NCBI GenBank assembly: GCA_944323785.1
Contig: CALUTU010000007.1
Location: forward strand, 62,001 to 126,000
Reading direction: 5' to 3'
From: an uncultured Bacteroidales bacterium
GTDB lineage: Bacteria; Bacteroidota; Bacteroidia; Bacteroidales; UBA932
DNA length: 64,000 nucleotides
Part shown: piece after piece, positions 53,393 to 61,273 of the stretch
Layout of the letters: each line of letters begins with the position of its first letter
How positions within the stretch are numbered: the stretch's first letter is position 1
Notes under the pieces: generated by a model
Database searches by the model: none
Seen by the model: the letters and a program-made list of their open reading frames with translations, nothing else
What the model was told of the DNA's origin: nothing
Translations under genes and position numbers: made by a program

Positions 53393-53400
53393 TATATTTG
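53393..53400 (+). promoter_or_regulatory. -7 promoter element of the M23/S41 fusion gene
   Basis: TATATTTG, 38 nt before the ATG at 53439. Confidence 0.5.
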
Positions 53401-53438
53401 TAGCGGCAATATGTAACAACCAATAAAAATTTACTGTT

Positions 53439-55613
53439 ATGGGACGTTTTGAATCATTAAGAACATTTGGAATGGCGGCGGTGTCGCTGGTGACGGCGGC
53501 TGTGGCCTCGATGCCGCTTCCGGCGGCTGCTCAGGGTACTTCAGGAGATAAGGAAGAGCCGGAGTTCATCTGGCCGGTGGCCGGACAGGAAGCCGGGGAC
53601 AGCATCCTGTTCAAGCCGCAGCAATATCTGGACGGCAGGCTCAATTTTGCGGACCTGTATATCGCGGCTCCTTACGGGACTCCGGTGCTGGCTCCGGCAG
53701 ACGGGGTGTTTTACCGTCCCTGTGTCAGTGTCAGGTGGCAGGAGCAAGGCATGATGTCTTTCGGGACAGACGAGGACAAGACATGGAACGAGCAGATAGC
53801 CAGTGTGGTCGAGGGCGGAAACTATGACGTGCCGGACAATTATGTGTCGATGACAGTGGGAATAAAACTGGCGGACGGCAGAAAAGTGTATATAAGCGGA
53901 CTCAATGGAGACATAGTCATAAGGGACGGAGAGAAGATCAGCAAGGGGGATACGCTGGGCTATGTGGCTTATTGGGAACCGGCCATTGACAGACCGCACA
54001 TCGAGGTGTCTGTGAGCAACAAGGATACGACTCCTGGAGACTCGATGACACCTTTCGGTCTGGAGACTACTTTCGTGCCTGCCGGAGCCGTCGTCATTCC
54101 GGACAGTCTGACGGTGGAGCAGGCCAGGGAGGATTTCAGGGCTCTTATGGATGTGCTGGAGGCTGAGTATCCTCCGCTTTACGATGTGATATCCCCGCAG
54201 GAGCTGGCCGAATACGACTCGCTTACGGTCTGTCGGGATCTGGCCTCGCCGTTGTCGTATAAGGATTTCTATCTGCTGGTCCAGCGCACCACTTCGGTGA
54301 TACACGACAGCCATCTGCATGTGATGACACCTTACGATTTCAACTCGGATAATCTCAGGGTGCCTAATCTGTTGCCCGGAAAGATAGGTGACAGCCTGAT
54401 AGTCACCAGAGTGCAGGCCGGCAAGGGACTGGAGAAATATGTGGGCCGCAGGATTGTGTCCATCGACGGCCGTCCGGCTCAGGATATTATCGATTATGTG
54501 CGCAGATATATGGTGGGAAGATATGACGGTCTCAATGAGAGTTATCCCGACCTGCGGATGAGCGAGGTGTGGAATTATTTCTACGGTTATGAGGCATACT
54601 ACGAGGGCAAGCGGGAGAGCGTGCTGGAGTTTTCTGACGGAGAGGTCTACCGGGACGAATGGGTGCCCCCGCGCAGGGCGGCCAGTGTGTATCCCATGCC
54701 CAATATCGACATGGCAAGGTACAGCCATCTGTTCCGCTACAGGGATCTGCCTTACAGTTTCGAGATGCTCAATGACTCGACTCTCTATTTCGGCCTGTCA
54801 TCGTTCCAGCTTACCAAGGTCCAGAGAGATGCCTTGCGGGATTCCATAGCGGGGTATGTGGACGTGCCGTACATGATTATGGATCTCAGGGACAATCCGG
54901 GAGGTGATGCTTATTTTCTCTCGGAGATGCTTACTTGGTTCATCAACAGTCCCACCGTGCCACTCGGAGGATATTCGCATGTCAAGACAAGGGGACCGCT
55001 GATGCATTCGTGGAATTATGCTCCGGACCAGATTGTTTTCCCGGAGTACGTGGAGGTGGAGGGAAAGCCGGGATATTATCTCATACCTGATGACGCCGGT
55101 GTCCTGTATCCTGACTCGACGCTCAATTACCGGGGCCGTCTCTATATCCTGACCGACGAGACATCCTGCTCGGCCGCCACGATATTCCCTTCCGTGCTGG
55201 TGCGCAACCGCAGGGCAGTGACTGTCGGGCGCGAGACCATGAGCGGCTACCATTATCTGACCGCCATGAAGTACAACGAGGTGCGTCTGCCCAACTCGAA
55301 GATAATCCTGCACGTTCCGCTGGTCATGGAGGTCTTCGACGAGGCTGTGACTCCGAGGACTCCGGCCGGGCGCGGGCTTATGCCTGATTATCCGGTGCCG
55401 GCCACATACGAGGAATATTTCACTGCCACGGAGGATTTTATCCTGAACCGTGCTCTGGAGCTGATCGCGCAGGGACAGTACCTCGGGCAGGACTGGTTTG
55501 CGGAGCTGGATGCCGGGTCCGACACTCGCGGAGGCATGAGGATTCTCTATGCCGCTGCGGCTGTCATCCTGCTTGCCGGTGCGGTGCTCGCTCTGTTCCG
55601 CAGACGCAGGTGA
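53439..55613 (+). CDS. Exported protein with degenerate M23 domain fused to an S41 peptidase domain
   Basis: A 724-residue protein. Signal peptide (about 1-31); an M23/LytM-like beta domain (about 45-205) with YIAAPYGTPVLAPADGVFY and ISKGDTLGYVAYWEP...PHIEVSV; then a C-terminal-processing-peptidase (S41) domain (about 225-650) with MIMDLRDNPGGDAYFL and the serine-bearing TDETSCSAATIF. In the M23 part the metal-binding His/Asp of the first and second motifs are absent, so it is probably a non-catalytic binding module. A C-terminal membrane helix (ILYAAAAVILLAGAVLALF) with four arginines anchors the protein. The substrate is unknown. Confidence 0.82.
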   Translation: MGRFESLRTFGMAAVSLVTAAVASMPLPAAAQGTSGDKEEPEFIWPVAGQEAGDSILFKPQQYLDGRLNFADLYIAAPYGTPVLAPADGVFYRPCVSVRWQEQGMMSFGTDEDKTWNEQIASVVEGGNYDVPDNYVSMTVGIKLADGRKVYISGLNGDIVIRDGEKISKGDTLGYVAYWEPAIDRPHIEVSVSNKDTTPGDSMTPFGLETTFVPAGAVVIPDSLTVEQAREDFRALMDVLEAEYPPLYDVISPQELAEYDSLTVCRDLASPLSYKDFYLLVQRTTSVIHDSHLHVMTPYDFNSDNLRVPNLLPGKIGDSLIVTRVQAGKGLEKYVGRRIVSIDGRPAQDIIDYVRRYMVGRYDGLNESYPDLRMSEVWNYFYGYEAYYEGKRESVLEFSDGEVYRDEWVPPRRAASVYPMPNIDMARYSHLFRYRDLPYSFEMLNDSTLYFGLSSFQLTKVQRDALRDSIAGYVDVPYMIMDLRDNPGGDAYFLSEMLTWFINSPTVPLGGYSHVKTRGPLMHSWNYAPDQIVFPEYVEVEGKPGYYLIPDDAGVLYPDSTLNYRGRLYILTDETSCSAATIFPSVLVRNRRAVTVGRETMSGYHYLTAMKYNEVRLPNSKIILHVPLVMEVFDEAVTPRTPAGRGLMPDYPVPATYEEYFTATEDFILNRALELIAQGQYLGQDWFAELDAGSDTRGGMRILYAAAAVILLAGAVLALFRRRR

Positions 55614-55634
55614 GCAATATTTCCGGGAATTTCC

Positions 55635-55642
55635 TATCTTTG
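55635..55642 (+). promoter_or_regulatory. -7 promoter element of the blaI-blaR1-like genes
   Basis: TATCTTTG, 35 nt before the ATG at 55678. No palindromic operator of the classical BlaI type was recognised around it. Confidence 0.5.
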
Positions 55643-55677
55643 TCCCAAACAAGTCAAACAATCTAAATCGGGATATT

Positions 55678-56049
55678 ATGAGAAGCGAGATAACAAAGAG
55701 AGAAGAGGAAGTAATGGATCTGCTGTGGGAGTACGGCCCTCTGACCGTGGCCGAGATGCTGCAGCACTACGATGAACCCAGGCCGCATTTCAATACCGTC
55801 TCGACAATGGTCCGCTCACTTGAGAAGAAGGGTTTCACGACCCACAGGGCGGAAGGACTGTCTTACCGGTATGCTCCGACCATGGACCGGGAACAGTACG
55901 GTCAGAGATATCTGGGCGGAGTTATCAGGGATTATCTGGACAATTCCTACAGGAAAGCCGTATCTCAGTTCGTGGAGGACGAGCGCATCAGCCTGGAGGA
56001 GCTCAAGGATCTGGTCAGAATGATTGAAAAGGACCGCAGGCGTAAATGA
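55678..56049 (+). CDS. BlaI/MecI-family repressor
   Basis: A 123-residue winged-helix repressor from ATG 55678 (MRSEITKREEEVMDLLWEYG). The recognition region NTVSTMVRSLEKKGF is diagnostic. The C-terminal half is a dimerisation helix pair containing the site where BlaR1-type proteases may cut. Its end overlaps the M56 peptidase gene by 4 bp (ATGA), the usual repressor-sensor pairing. In Bacteroidota such pairs often regulate genes other than beta-lactamases; none is nearby. Confidence 0.92.
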   Translation: MRSEITKREEEVMDLLWEYGPLTVAEMLQHYDEPRPHFNTVSTMVRSLEKKGFTTHRAEGLSYRYAPTMDREQYGQRYLGGVIRDYLDNSYRKAVSQFVEDERISLEELKDLVRMIEKDRRRK

Positions 56050-57311
56050 ATGCCCTGCTGACATATCTGGCTGGCTCCGCCTTGATGCTGGTCCTGTTGT
56101 GGACCGGCTTCAGGCTGCTGTTCTATGCTCAGAAAACTCTCAGGGTCAACAGGGTTCTTCTGACGGTGATCCTGGCGTTTTCAGTGACCGCTCCGCTGCT
56201 TCTGTCTCCGGTGCGCCTTCCGGTGCCTGAGCGGCTTCCCGACCTGGCCGGCCTGATGTCGGTCCGGGATGCGGTTTCCGAGGCATCCGTGCCGGCCGGA
56301 CAAGGCGGGCAGGAAGGAGTCCGGCTGGAGTCCGTGCTGACCTGGGCGTATGCCGCCGGAGCTGTGGCGGTGCTGTTTGTCAGAGTGCTGCTGCCTCTGC
56401 TGTCGGTCGCGCTGCTGCTGCGAAGGGGCAGGGTGTCTGTGTACGTCGCCGGCGGACGCAGGATAAGGGTGGCCAGAGTGCCGGGTGCCGCGCCAATGAG
56501 CTGGATGGGTATTGTCATACTGCCTTCCGGCAAGGAGTTCGGGGATGACAGCTGCGTGCTGCGGCATGAGCTTGCGCATGTCATGCTGGGACATTCCCCG
56601 GTGATTCTCTTCTCCAACTTGCTTCTGTGTCTGCAGTGGTTCAATCCGGCGGCATGGATGCTGCTCCGGGATCTGGAGCAGAACTGCGAGTTCGAGGCTG
56701 ATGACGCGGTGCTCCGTTCCGGGGTGGACAGGTGCGTCTATCAGATGGAGCTTGTGGGCAGGGCTTCGGACGGCCGGTCACTTCCGCTGGCCAGTATGTT
56801 CCGCCACAGCGGTCTGTTCCGCAGGATATGGATGATACAGAAAGAAATGCCGGCTTCGCGGGTGTATCTGCGCCTGATGTATGTGCTGCCGGTGACGGCA
56901 GCCGCAGTGCTGCTTTTCTCCACCCCTTCCGGAGAGATACGGGCACATGGCGCGGTGCGGGAGACGGGACCTCAGGCCGTAATAGGGAGGGTGCAGCCGT
57001 CTCTGTCTATGGAGCGGGATGTCACGAGCCCTTTTGAGCGGTGGCTTATGGACAGCATAGAGTATTCGGACAGCGGACAGACCGCGTCGGAAGTCAGTCT
57101 GAAGTGTACGTTCCGGACTGGTCCGGACGGGCAGGTGCGGAATGCCATGATCATGCTGAGAGGTGCGGATAATGAAGGTTCTGCGCGCTCGATGCTCATG
57201 GATGCCGTGGTGAATATGCCGCCGGTATGGTCTCCGGGCAGGATAGGAGAAGAGCCGGTGAGCTTGAGTCAGGAATTGCCGTTAATGTTGCAGATGAGTA
57301 CAAGAAGCTGA
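56046..57311 (+). CDS. M56-family (BlaR1-like) membrane peptidase with TonB-like C-terminus
   Basis: A 421-residue membrane metalloprotease. Spans lie near 5-25, 35-58 and 95-120, followed by the zinc motif HELAH (His174-His178) and the downstream ligand region EFEADDAVL; another span is at about 275-293. The periplasmic C-terminus (VSLKCTFRTGPDGQVRNAMI ... MPPVWSPG) resembles a TonB C-terminal domain instead of the penicillin-binding domain of true BlaR1. It would cleave the co-encoded repressor on sensing an envelope signal. Its stop overlaps the rlmN start. Confidence 0.88.
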   Translation: MNALLTYLAGSALMLVLLWTGFRLLFYAQKTLRVNRVLLTVILAFSVTAPLLLSPVRLPVPERLPDLAGLMSVRDAVSEASVPAGQGGQEGVRLESVLTWAYAAGAVAVLFVRVLLPLLSVALLLRRGRVSVYVAGGRRIRVARVPGAAPMSWMGIVILPSGKEFGDDSCVLRHELAHVMLGHSPVILFSNLLLCLQWFNPAAWMLLRDLEQNCEFEADDAVLRSGVDRCVYQMELVGRASDGRSLPLASMFRHSGLFRRIWMIQKEMPASRVYLRLMYVLPVTAAAVLLFSTPSGEIRAHGAVRETGPQAVIGRVQPSLSMERDVTSPFERWLMDSIEYSDSGQTASEVSLKCTFRTGPDGQVRNAMIMLRGADNEGSARSMLMDAVVNMPPVWSPGRIGEEPVSLSQELPLMLQMSTRS

Positions 57312-58342
57312 TGGAAGCACTTTTAGGTAAAAATATAGATGAACTCAAGGCCGTATGTGCAGGATACGGCCTTAAGTCTTTTGTGGCCGTACAGATGGCT
57401 GACTGGCTTTACAGCAAGAGAGTCAGGACGATAGATGAGATGACCAATGTCTCCAAGGCGGCCAGGGCGGCTCTTTCTCAGGACTATGAGGTGGGGCGGA
57501 TAGGTTATTGCGACCTGATATCCTCGGCTGACGGGACCAGGAAATATCTCTTTCCGTTCGGGCCGGGCGTGGAGGCTGTGATGATTCCGGACGGTGACAG
57601 GCACACGGTATGCGTATCTTCGCAGATGGGCTGCCGGATGGGCTGCCGCTTCTGCATGACCGGCCGGCAGGGCTGGCACGGCAACCTGACTCCGGCGGAG
57701 ATACTGTCGCAGTTCATGGAGATAGACGAGGCGGCTTCGCTGACCAACGCTGTCTTCATGGGCATGGGCGAGCCGCTGGACAACTGGGACAATGTCCGCC
57801 GGGCGATAGAGGTGCTGACCTCTCCGTGGGGCTTCGGCTGGAGTCCCAAGCGCATCACCCTTTCGACCATAGGCGTGACGTCTGATCCGCGCACGGGGGA
57901 ATCGCCTCTGCGGCGTTTCATGGACGAATGTTCCTGCCATCTGGCCGTGAGCCTGCACAATCCTTTCCCTGAGGAGAGGGCGGAGCTGATGCCGATGGAG
58001 AAACCTTTCCCTCTGGCGAAGACTCTGTCGCTGATACGGGAGTACGATTTCACCGGGCAGAGGCGCGTCAGCTTCGAGTACATTATGTTTGCCGGAGTCA
58101 ATGACGACAAGCGTCATGCCGATGCTCTGGCCGGGATGCTGCGCGGTCTGGAGTGCCGGGTCAACCTCATCCGCTTTCACCGGATACCTGACTCGCCTCT
58201 GGCTCCGTCCCCGATGCCGGTCATAGAGCAGTTCAAGACCCGGCTCAATAATGCCGGTGTACTTACGACTCTCAGGGCCTCCCGCGGGGAGGACATCCTG
58301 GCCGCCTGCGGTATGCTCAGCGGCAAAGGCCGGGGACAATAA
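57311..58342 (+). CDS. rlmN: Dual-specificity 23S rRNA/tRNA methyltransferase RlmN
   Basis: A 343-residue radical-SAM enzyme that methylates C2 of adenosine 2503 in 23S rRNA and A37 of some tRNAs. The iron-sulfur cluster motif CxxxCxxC is Cys108, Cys112, Cys115 (MGCRMGCRFCM); also clear are MGMGEPLDNW, LAVSLHNP and the C-terminal catalytic Cys in DILAACGML. ATG 57311 (MEALLGKNIDELKAV) shares one base with the blaR1-like stop. Confidence 0.94.
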   Translation: MEALLGKNIDELKAVCAGYGLKSFVAVQMADWLYSKRVRTIDEMTNVSKAARAALSQDYEVGRIGYCDLISSADGTRKYLFPFGPGVEAVMIPDGDRHTVCVSSQMGCRMGCRFCMTGRQGWHGNLTPAEILSQFMEIDEAASLTNAVFMGMGEPLDNWDNVRRAIEVLTSPWGFGWSPKRITLSTIGVTSDPRTGESPLRRFMDECSCHLAVSLHNPFPEERAELMPMEKPFPLAKTLSLIREYDFTGQRRVSFEYIMFAGVNDDKRHADALAGMLRGLECRVNLIRFHRIPDSPLAPSPMPVIEQFKTRLNNAGVLTTLRASRGEDILAACGMLSGKGRGQ

Positions 58343-58355
58343 TGTGAGCGGACCT

Positions 58356-60719
58356 ATGAAACAACTCGTCACAATATTTCTTTTATGCGCGGCAATGTCT
58401 TCCGTTTGCCTTAATGCGGCGGTGCCGTCCGACAGCCTGCGCCGTGAAAGGCCTAAGGTGGGCGTGGTGCTCAGCGGCGGAGGTGCCAAGGGGTCGGCCC
58501 ATATCGGTGCGTTGAAAGTGCTGGAGGAGGTCGGTATCCCGGTGGATTTCGTGGCCGGCACCAGCATGGGCTCGGTTATAGGCGGCATGTACTGTCTGGG
58601 ATATACTCCTGAGGAACTGGATTCGCTTATCCGCTCGATAGACTGGTCCGTATATATGAGCAACAGCGTCACAAGGGAACAGCTTTCGTTTCAGGATAAG
58701 GAACGCAGGGGCAAATATCTTCTTACCATACCTTTTGCTACTGCGGCTTCGCTGGAGAGTACCATGGAGACCGGCAGGAACAGGCGGGATGAGATGATGG
58801 CCAGGGAACAGCCCTCATCCAGCGTCTTTGTCAGCTCATTGCCGGCGGGATTCATCAACGGCAACAATATTGAGAGTCTTATCAATTCCCTGTGCTTCGG
58901 CTATCAGGACTCCATAGATTTCAATGAGATGCCCATACCGTATGCCTGTGTGGCCACCGATATGGTCAGCGGCAACGAGGTGGTCTTCCACAACGGTCTG
59001 CTTTCCAAGGCTATCCGTGCAAGTATGGCTATCCCGGGAGTGTTCTCTCCGGTTCGGATGGGTAATATGGTGCTGGTGGACGGCGGTATGCTCAACAATT
59101 TCCCGGTGGATGTATGCAAGGCCATGGGTGCTGACATCATAATAGGAGTCAGGGTGTCCAGCAAGGTGGGCGGTGATCCGGACGGACTCAATTCCCTGCC
59201 TCAGCTGATTGACCAGCTTATGGGTGTGGTGACAAAGGGCAAGGCGGATGACAACATCGCCATGTGCGACATCTTCATCGAGCCGGATGTCACCGGTTAC
59301 GGGCCGATGAATTTTGACCAGTACAGTATTGACACGCTTATACAAAGGGGATATGATGCTGCGGACAGGCAGCGGGAAGCTCTGGTGGCGTTAAAGCGGA
59401 AACTGGAGGAATACGGCCCGCTGGAGCAGGTCTGGCAGGCTCCCAGGGCTGTGAATATAGACAGAGACACGCTTACAATCAGCGCGGTGAATATATCGGG
59501 AGTCAGTGAAAAAGACAGTGAGTGGCTGCTGAGAAAGTCCAGAATATTAAAGAAGAAAAGGATGACGGGCAGGCAGATAGAGAAGGCCGTATCGTTTTTC
59601 CATGGGACAAATGCTTTCTCCAAGGTCAGTTATAGGATACTTCCCGACGAGGGGGATTCCACATACCACATCGACATAGATCTGGTCAGGGATGTTCCGC
59701 ACAGTTTCGGATTCGGATTCAGGTTTGACTCGCAGGAAGCCGCGGCCATCCTGCTGGGACTGGGAATCAACGAACAGAAACTGACTGGAGTCAAGTTCAA
59801 TTTCTCCACCCGTCTCAGTTACAATCCATGGGCCACGGTCAGGATCTCTTTCGCTCCAAGGGCATTGCCCAGGTTCAGTCTCTCATATACGTTCCGTAAA
59901 AGCGAGACTAATCTCAGGTATCACGGCAGGGCATTCGCCAATACCATGCTCCTCAATCAGACTGTCAAGGCGTATGTGTCCGAATACCATTCCAGGTTTC
60001 TCAGTACGGAGATAGGCCTCAATTTCGAGAATTATATCTACAATCATGTCTATACCGGGAATGATGGATCTTACATCCCGGATATGAGCCTGCTCAGAAG
60101 TGCTTACATGGGGGTGTATGGTCTGCTGAGGTTTGACAGTAAGGACCGCTCGTCGTTCGCCACGAAGGGTGTGGACTTCACTCTGAGCGGAGGATGGAAA
60201 TTCCATGATTTTTACAGGGCAGTGCCGTTCAGAAGCTTTGGAGAGGCTCAGCTGTCATTTCTCTCCTATGTGCCGTTTGCGGACAGAAGGCTGGTGCTCA
60301 TGCCGCAGGTCTATGCCAGGTTCGTTATGGGAGACAGTTATCTCTTCTCATACGACAACCTGCTGGGAGGAGTCATGCCGGGACGTTATGTGGCTCATCA
60401 GATTCCGTTTATTGGAGCCAACCGGCCGGAGATGATGTACAATAGCGTAGCTGTCCTTCGCGCGGACCTGCGTTGGAATGTGTACCGTAAGCACTATATT
60501 GCCGTTATGGGCAATTATGTCCGCGAGGCCAACGGTATCCGGAACTTCTTCGTGCCGAAGACTCCGTATGAGGACGGCTCCATGACCGCATACGACTGGT
60601 GGGGTGTGGGCCTCAGGTACTCGTATGACCTTCCGATCGGCCCTGTGGATGTGGATTTCAGCTGGTCCAATATAACCAGAACATTAGGCGTGTATGTCAA
60701 CCTCGGATACTATTTCTAA
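58356..60719 (+). CDS. Patatin-like phospholipase with POTRA and outer-membrane barrel
   Basis: A 787-residue exported protein from ATG 58356 with a signal peptide (about 1-22). The patatin domain has the oxyanion loop SGGGAKGSAH, nucleophile Ser70 in GTSMGSV and Asp242 in VDGGML. It continues with a POTRA-like segment (about 375-450, VNISGVSEKDSEWLLRKSRI) and a BamA-like 16-strand barrel ending in NLGYYF with C-terminal Phe, an outer-membrane sorting signal. This is the type V-like secreted phospholipase architecture seen with PlpD. The recX gene overlaps its 3' end by 26 bp. Confidence 0.92.
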   Translation: MKQLVTIFLLCAAMSSVCLNAAVPSDSLRRERPKVGVVLSGGGAKGSAHIGALKVLEEVGIPVDFVAGTSMGSVIGGMYCLGYTPEELDSLIRSIDWSVYMSNSVTREQLSFQDKERRGKYLLTIPFATAASLESTMETGRNRRDEMMAREQPSSSVFVSSLPAGFINGNNIESLINSLCFGYQDSIDFNEMPIPYACVATDMVSGNEVVFHNGLLSKAIRASMAIPGVFSPVRMGNMVLVDGGMLNNFPVDVCKAMGADIIIGVRVSSKVGGDPDGLNSLPQLIDQLMGVVTKGKADDNIAMCDIFIEPDVTGYGPMNFDQYSIDTLIQRGYDAADRQREALVALKRKLEEYGPLEQVWQAPRAVNIDRDTLTISAVNISGVSEKDSEWLLRKSRILKKKRMTGRQIEKAVSFFHGTNAFSKVSYRILPDEGDSTYHIDIDLVRDVPHSFGFGFRFDSQEAAAILLGLGINEQKLTGVKFNFSTRLSYNPWATVRISFAPRALPRFSLSYTFRKSETNLRYHGRAFANTMLLNQTVKAYVSEYHSRFLSTEIGLNFENYIYNHVYTGNDGSYIPDMSLLRSAYMGVYGLLRFDSKDRSSFATKGVDFTLSGGWKFHDFYRAVPFRSFGEAQLSFLSYVPFADRRLVLMPQVYARFVMGDSYLFSYDNLLGGVMPGRYVAHQIPFIGANRPEMMYNSVAVLRADLRWNVYRKHYIAVMGNYVREANGIRNFFVPKTPYEDGSMTAYDWWGVGLRYSYDLPIGPVDVDFSWSNITRTLGVYVNLGYYF

Positions 60720-61179
60720 CCTCGATGCGGTATTCGGCCGTATGGCCTGGCTGTGTTCCCGGAGGGAATACTGCTCTGCCGCCGTGCTGGAAAAGCTCAG
60801 GCAGAAGGGCCTGGACGATAAGGATGCAGCCGCCGTGCTGGAGCGTCTGGTCAGGGAGCGGTATGTGGACGATGCCCGCTATGCCCGTGCGTTTGTCCGG
60901 GACAAGGCCCTGCTTTCCGGCTGGGGCCCGCGCAAGATATCGTTTGCCCTGGCTGCCAAAGGCATATCCAGGGAGGTCGTGGAAGAGGCGTTGGAGGAGG
61001 TCAGTCCGGAGGACGGCGAGGCCCGTATGTGTCAGGTGCTTTCCGCGAAATGGAAATCGGTCTCGGGAAAGACATTGTACGAGCGCCGCACCAAGCTTCT
61101 GCGTTTCGCCCTTTCCCGAGGCTACTCCTATGAGGCAGTACTTCGTTTTCTGGATGGATACGGTAAAAAAGATTGCTAA
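60694..61179 (+). CDS. recX: Regulatory protein RecX
   Basis: A 161-residue modulator of RecA filaments made of three-helix repeats. Characteristic pieces are CSRREYCSAAVLEKLRQKG, YVDDARYARAFVRDKA and WGPRKISFALAAKGIS. recA is not adjacent. The start overlaps the patatin gene by 26 bp. Confidence 0.9.
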   Translation: MSTSDTISNLDAVFGRMAWLCSRREYCSAAVLEKLRQKGLDDKDAAAVLERLVRERYVDDARYARAFVRDKALLSGWGPRKISFALAAKGISREVVEEALEEVSPEDGEARMCQVLSAKWKSVSGKTLYERRTKLLRFALSRGYSYEAVLRFLDGYGKKDC

Positions 61180-61273
61180 AAGTCAATATTTGCATTATGC
61201 GGAGCCTGTAGGTGTAGGTATTGTACCGCTTATTTCCTATATTGCACTCTGAAATCACTTAAACCAGTTATTT

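Noticed and set aside
53439-55613. GlyGly-CTERM (rhombosortase) sorting signal at the protein end
   Set aside because: A GG precedes the final membrane helix, but without a rhombosortase gene in view and outside the usual Gammaproteobacteria this may be chance; kept only as a membrane anchor.
55678-57311. Beta-lactam resistance operon
   Set aside because: The repressor and M56 protease are present, but the sensor has a TonB-like tail instead of a penicillin-binding domain and no beta-lactamase gene is nearby.
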